In this document: positions 17,807-22,140 of the stretch, in pieces
Numbering within the stretch: position 1 is the stretch's first letter
How the letters are laid out: the number at the start of each line of letters is the position of its first letter
Origin: Flammula alnicola
Taxonomy: Eukaryota > Basidiomycota > Agaricomycetes > Agaricales > Strophariaceae
Length of the DNA: 22,140 nt
Direction of reading: 5' to 3'
Assembly: GCA_015499995.1 (NCBI GenBank)
Contig: JADNRV010000610.1
Span: forward strand, 1 to 22,140
Translations under genes and position numbers: made by a program
The notes under the pieces: generated by a model
Databases searched by the model: none
Seen by the model: only the letters and a program-made list of their open reading frames with translations
What the model was told of the DNA's origin: nothing

Positions 17807-18724
17807 ATCAACAAAAGAAAATGTGGAGGTCGTCAGTGCCTTGAGTCGACCCTCGATTTCCTGCCGATTTTAAGTGCTGTGCAAAAGGTACAGTCCCTAA
17901 TTAGCAGAGCACACCATTTTCTGGTCTCTTCACACAACCGCGCAAGATATAGTCCTTATCTGTCGTAATAAATTGTCTTCTGCCGGAGCTCCCTTGCCCT
18001 TGGAAGTACGAATATGGATATGATGCAGTGGGTCCTGAAGATGGCGCAACGTCCTCTATGGGACAAGATTTCCCATAGGATGTCCTCCAATTTAGATATT
18101 TTGTCGAATTGTAGGAACAGCAATAGAGAGGAAAGAGGCCATATACTAGTGCTCCAGGAATTCGATCCCAGATTTTCAAGTTCGTGTAGTTTCTCTGAAA
18201 CTTGGGTGACTATATGCATCTCGCAGTAGTTTGGCAATCATGCAATAAGGACCCGATAAGATTTCTGCTTCCAAGGAGTTCCAAGGGAATTAGGCTTCAT
18301 ATTCGAACCGGTGGATATATTGAGTGCAATAGCGCAATGTGACATGTGCCACGGTGCATAGAGCATAAAGGTGTTGTGCGTAATTTCTTGATCAAATGGC
18401 GAGCTCCTGTCAGTCACGAAGAACACTCGGCAAAAGCACAGTAAGAATATACAATAGCATGGTTGATGAGGTATGTCGTGTCGTGTATGGACAAAAGCAA
18501 GCGAGCTTCGAGTTCAGGAAAAATATGACGGTCAGAGCTTGGGTTAGAGTTCAAGGAAAGCAAGTTTACCCAAAAGCGGCAAGCTGATTTTCCAACCTCA
18601 ACCCCTTCAATGCCGACGCCGATCTAGTACCTTTCAAGGCACACTCTCTCTGCACTAATCATATTGTATATCTAGGACCAATAACTAATACTTGGCCGAC
18701 TTCGCGCCATCGGACCGACCCAAA
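17807..18724. promoter_or_regulatory. Divergent intergenic region, MFS gene / HIR1
   Basis: About 920 bp between two start codons pointing away from each other. No convincing ORF or RNA gene was found; the open frames here lack motifs. A TATAT-like site near 18664 is a weak HIR1 promoter candidate. Confidence 0.45.
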
Positions 18725-21700
18725 ATGCACTTCACTAAGCCTGCGTGGGTTATGCACAAAGACTCGGCAAAGTCAGACCAGGGCACGAAGAGATTATCCA
18801 TATTCTCTGTTCACGTACACCCAGACGGATCTCGGATTGCCACTGGAGGCCTAGACGCCAAGATTCGGATATGGAGCACGAAACCGATACTCAACCAAGC
18901 CTCGGAGCTGTCTGGCAAGCCACCGAAGTCGCTATGCACGCTCACCATGCACACGGGGCCGGTGCTTACTGTGAGATGGGCGCACTCGGGGAAGTGGTTG
19001 GCAAGTGGCAGCGATGACGAAACTGTAATGATTTGGGATCATGACCCGTGAGTTGTTCTCATGTTCTTTGCGTTCTTTTCTAATGTGAGATCGACGCGTA
19101 GAAATGCTCGAGGGAAGGTCTGGGGCTCAGACGAGATTAACGTTGAAGGGTGGAAGCCTTTGAAGCGACTACAAGGCCACGAAAGCGGTCTGTCTATGCC
19201 ACCTCAATCTTCTGAGTCCAAGACGCTCACATTTAGATAGACGTTACGGACGTGGCATGGTCCCCAGGAGATCGATATCTGGCTTCAGTTGGATTGGACT
19301 CGGCCGTCATTGTGTGGTGTGGATTTACACTGGGTGCGTGGTCATATTTTAACTCTGATTTCAATTAACCTCTACATAGAGCGCCTTCGAAAACTGGACC
19401 AGCATCAGGGCTTCGTGAAGGGTGTATGTTGGGACCCTGTGGGAGAATTCCTGGCCACTCAGTCAGATGACAGAACCGTGAAGATATGGAAAACCACGGA
19501 TTGGTCACTGGAGGCTGAAGTGCGGAAACCTTTCGAGGATTCGCCTGGCAGCACGTTCTTCCGAAGACTGAGGTTTGTGACGAAATTTTACTGCGCTTTT
19601 TATATAGCTGACGTGGGTTATCTTAAGCTGGTCACCGGATGGCGCACATATAACGGCTTCGAATGCGACGAACAACAAAGGCTACGTGTTTATCGCGGCT
19701 GTTATCACGCGTAACACATGGACGTCCGAGATTAGTCTGGTGGGCCATGAAAATACCGTTGAAGTCGCCGTACGTAGCCACCGTATTGATACTGCCTAGA
19801 TTGCTAATGGGAATTTTAGGCCTATAATCCTCACATTTTCCTCCGTAACCCCGCAGCACCCATTTCCACCTCAAATATCTGTTCAGTCGTAGCCCTAGGT
19901 GCTGACGACAGATCTGTATCAGTATGGCAAACCAAATCTGCACGCCCTCTGATAGTCGCCAAAGATGTCTTTGAAAGACAGATAATGGACTTGAGTTGGT
20001 GCGAGCTTTCTCGTAGTTAACCTTTATCTCAAGGCTAATGGCTTGCATCAGGTCATGGGACGGTCTAACGTTATATGCTGCCTCATCTGATGGCACCATC
20101 GCTGCGTTCCAATTCGACGCCACAGAACTCGAAGGCATCGCTACCCATGCGGACCAAGAGCAATACCTCGCAAAGTTTGGTTTCACGCCCCCGCCACTAC
20201 CCGAAGGTTATTCGCACGTGTCCAAGCAAGAACCCGCCAATATTACGCTGGCTCAAACAAAGCAGGTGAATGGGTTCGACCCTCGCACTGGCAGTCATGC
20301 ACCGGAGAAAGTCAACATCCTCGTCGCGAAAAGGGCGCCGAAGGATAAGAAACGCGCGAGCCTCGTCCCAAATCCTGCCTCGGCCGTGCCGACTTCTCGA
20401 ATGACGCCTGTCACAGGTCCAGCTGTACCCCCGCCTCCATCGTCAGCACAACCAAACGGTATCTCAACGGGACCCAGACGAGCACAGCTTACCCAAATCC
20501 CAGACGCCAAACCCCAGTCGCTTGCAATGCAAACTCCCAGCCATAGTTTCTCTAGCTCCTTTCCTGCGCCTTCCGAACAACCCTTCGTCGATCCGTCGGA
20601 CAAGTGGTCGCGGCATGGAGACCTCGGGCAACCGATGGACCTGGATGTGCCCATTGACGCCTTCGAGACAGCGGCGCAGGGCGGGGCGAAGGGCAAACGC
20701 AAAGCGTCCTCGATAATTGACCTGACGGACGAGAATCCGCCTAATGCTAAGACCATTAAGGCGAGGACGCTGGGCGGTGATAGACCAGTGGAGGTGCATG
20801 TGCCGAAAGCGATATCAAAATGGACAGCATCTGCCCCGCCGTCGCGGGCTGTGGGTGCGGAAGGGGTAGGAGTCTGGGCTGGTGGGTCGGGCATTGGCAG
20901 GATGGAGCCTTTGTTGCCGACAGCGCCGCTTCTCACTTATTTGAGCTCGGAGGTTGAGGGTACGAATGATGTCCTTGAGGCAAAGAATGTGGAAGAGACT
21001 GGTGCGTGTCCATTTGACCATTCATTCTTTTTCTTTCTTGCTGAATGTATTCTTGCTCATAGGAACGACAGAGGTGGCTTTTATAAGCGGGAAACAAACA
21101 GAGTGGCTTGATTATCTGCCGTCGCCCGTCCTCGCGCTCAAGGCTACAAGTTCGTACTGTGCCGTTGGGATGGAAGATGGGTCTGTTAACGTATATTCAC
21201 CTAATGGGAGGCGGTGTGTGGCACTATTTTCTTTTCGTGTAGGCAGATTCTAACGGATTCGAATCGAAGGTTGATGCCAACTTTGACGCTCGGTGCACCG
21301 TGTTCGATCATCGAGGGGTGCAAGAACGCGCTACTTGTCATCACTACCAACGGCCAAATGCATTCCTGGTGAGCCGATCGCGCAATGTCTTCCCTTCTGG
21401 GTACTTATATACTAACGCAACGTCCACTAGGAACGTCAAGAAACAATGCGCGAATTTCCCACCGGTATCTGTCCAAACGCTTTACGGGTATTCTCCCAAT
21501 TTTTCCTTGGTCTCCGCTTCCGTACGCGAAAACGGGGCACCTGTCATCAACTGTTCAAACGGCGTTGTCTATTCGTACGATGCGGCCCTCTCATCATGGG
21601 TCAAGCTGGCGGATCGCTGGTGGGCAGAAGGCTCGGACTTCTGGCAAGGCAGACAGCGCGGAACTCGGCCATTGCGAACCGCGGCATCATGACCTTGATC

Positions 21701-22085
21701 GAGGGCAGTATCGCTGGAACCCCCGACGAAAGTGCTGCTGAGAAGCCGAGACCGAACTGGTGGAGCGCAGCGTTAACGCTCGGCCACCTGGAGACGAGGA
21801 TGCACTCGACGAGGTTGTTGGAGAGTCCTCAGGAGTATAGGCAGGCGCTGCTTATGTATGCTAAGAAGATTGCAGATGAAGGGTTTAGAGGAAAGGCAGA
21901 GGAGTTGATTCGGGAACTTTTGGGCCCGTGTATTGGTAGTGTTTCTGTTTGCTGTGAGCAGGAGTGATGTCTCAATCCGTTCTCCCTAATTTTAACAGGC
22001 GACCTGGGAAGGGAAGATACATGGAATCCTTCTGTCGTTGGATTGTCCAAGCGCGATTTGTTGAAAGATGTGTTGTCTGTCTTTG
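18725..22085 (+). CDS. HIR1: HIR1/HIRA histone chaperone subunit, 3' end beyond the window (11+ exons)
   Basis: Exons: 18725-19047, 19102-19187, 19241-19333, 19380-19572, 19628-19769, 19820-19998, 20052-21001, 21063-21213, 21270-21368, 21431-21935 and 21999-22085. The last donor (GTATTT, 22086) runs off the window. The start MHFTKPAWVMHKD matches the family; an in-frame ATG at 18692 is possible. Residues ~25-360 form a seven-bladed WD40 propeller (e.g. GSDDETVMIWD, SDVTDVAWSPGDRYLAS, FVKGVCWDPVGEFLATQSDD, CSVVALGADDRSVSVW). A B-domain-like basic stretch (PEKVNILVAKRAPKDKKR, ~420-440), the Asf1-binding element of HIRA, opens a disordered linker with KRKASSIIDLTDE. The conserved C-terminal Hira domain follows (GRRLMPTLTLGAP, LLVITTNGQMHSWNV, REL-LGP, VVGLSKRDLLKDVLSVFG). 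HIR deposits H3-H4 independently of replication. A frame break occurs near 21657 (see findings). Confidence 0.93.
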
Positions 22086-22140
22086 GTATTTATTTTATCT
22101 TCCTCCATAAACTCGAAATTTGAGTTTGACCATTTCACTT

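Noticed and set aside
20295..20936. 213-codon minus-strand open frame
   Set aside because: It is a shadow of the disordered linker exon of HIR1 and has no motif of its own.

Overview
The window looks like nuclear DNA of a basidiomycete fungus, most likely a mushroom-forming Agaricomycete. Genes are broken by many short GT-AG introns (39-175 nt, mostly 50-65) and there are tiny exons of 15-18 nt. Both tRNA genes carry an intron next to the anticodon. Gene content (a HIR1 with its B-domain-like stretch, a PARP-finger protein, a DAL5-type permease, a CBM19-like secreted protein) fits a filamentous fungus. No bacterial, viral or organellar signal was seen. The organism call is inference from architecture.

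Layout, left to right. 1-1686: an AT-rich element (291-1376) with long terminal inverted repeats, then the promoter of a small gene. 1687-2209 (+): unrecognised helical protein of 129 aa. 2912-2993 (+): tRNA-Val(CAC) with a 9-nt intron. 3625-5525 (-): NIPA-type magnesium transporter, 7 exons. 5740-5830 (-): tRNA-Pro(TGG) with a 20-nt intron. 6464-7137 (-): ribosomal protein eS26. 7610-8637 (+): secreted CBM19-like chitin-binding protein, divergent from eS26. 8758-9893: two tandem copies, plus the start of a third, of a ~560-bp repeat headed by a perfect hairpin. 10446-10793 (-): unrecognised 95-aa protein. 11332-12839 (-): PARP-type zinc-finger protein with a long Lys/Ala/acidic tail. 13687-14750 (+): a decayed block with a fragment of the HIR1 3' part, introns included, and a TPR gene broken by one in-frame TGA. 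15291-17806 (-): DAL5/allantoate-permease-type MFS transporter, 15 exons. 18725-22085+ (+): HIR1/HIRA histone chaperone subunit, cut by the window edge.

Functionally this is a mixed housekeeping block (translation, chromatin, ion and solute transport) rather than a pathway cluster. I see no sign of a secondary-metabolite, defence or mating cluster. The least explained parts are the two repeat families, the HIR1/TPR pseudogene block lying upstream of the intact HIR1, an apparent 1-nt frame break in that intact HIR1, and two GC-AG introns. All exon joins below were worked out by hand from frame, splice dinucleotides and family motifs; no alignment or transcript data were available.
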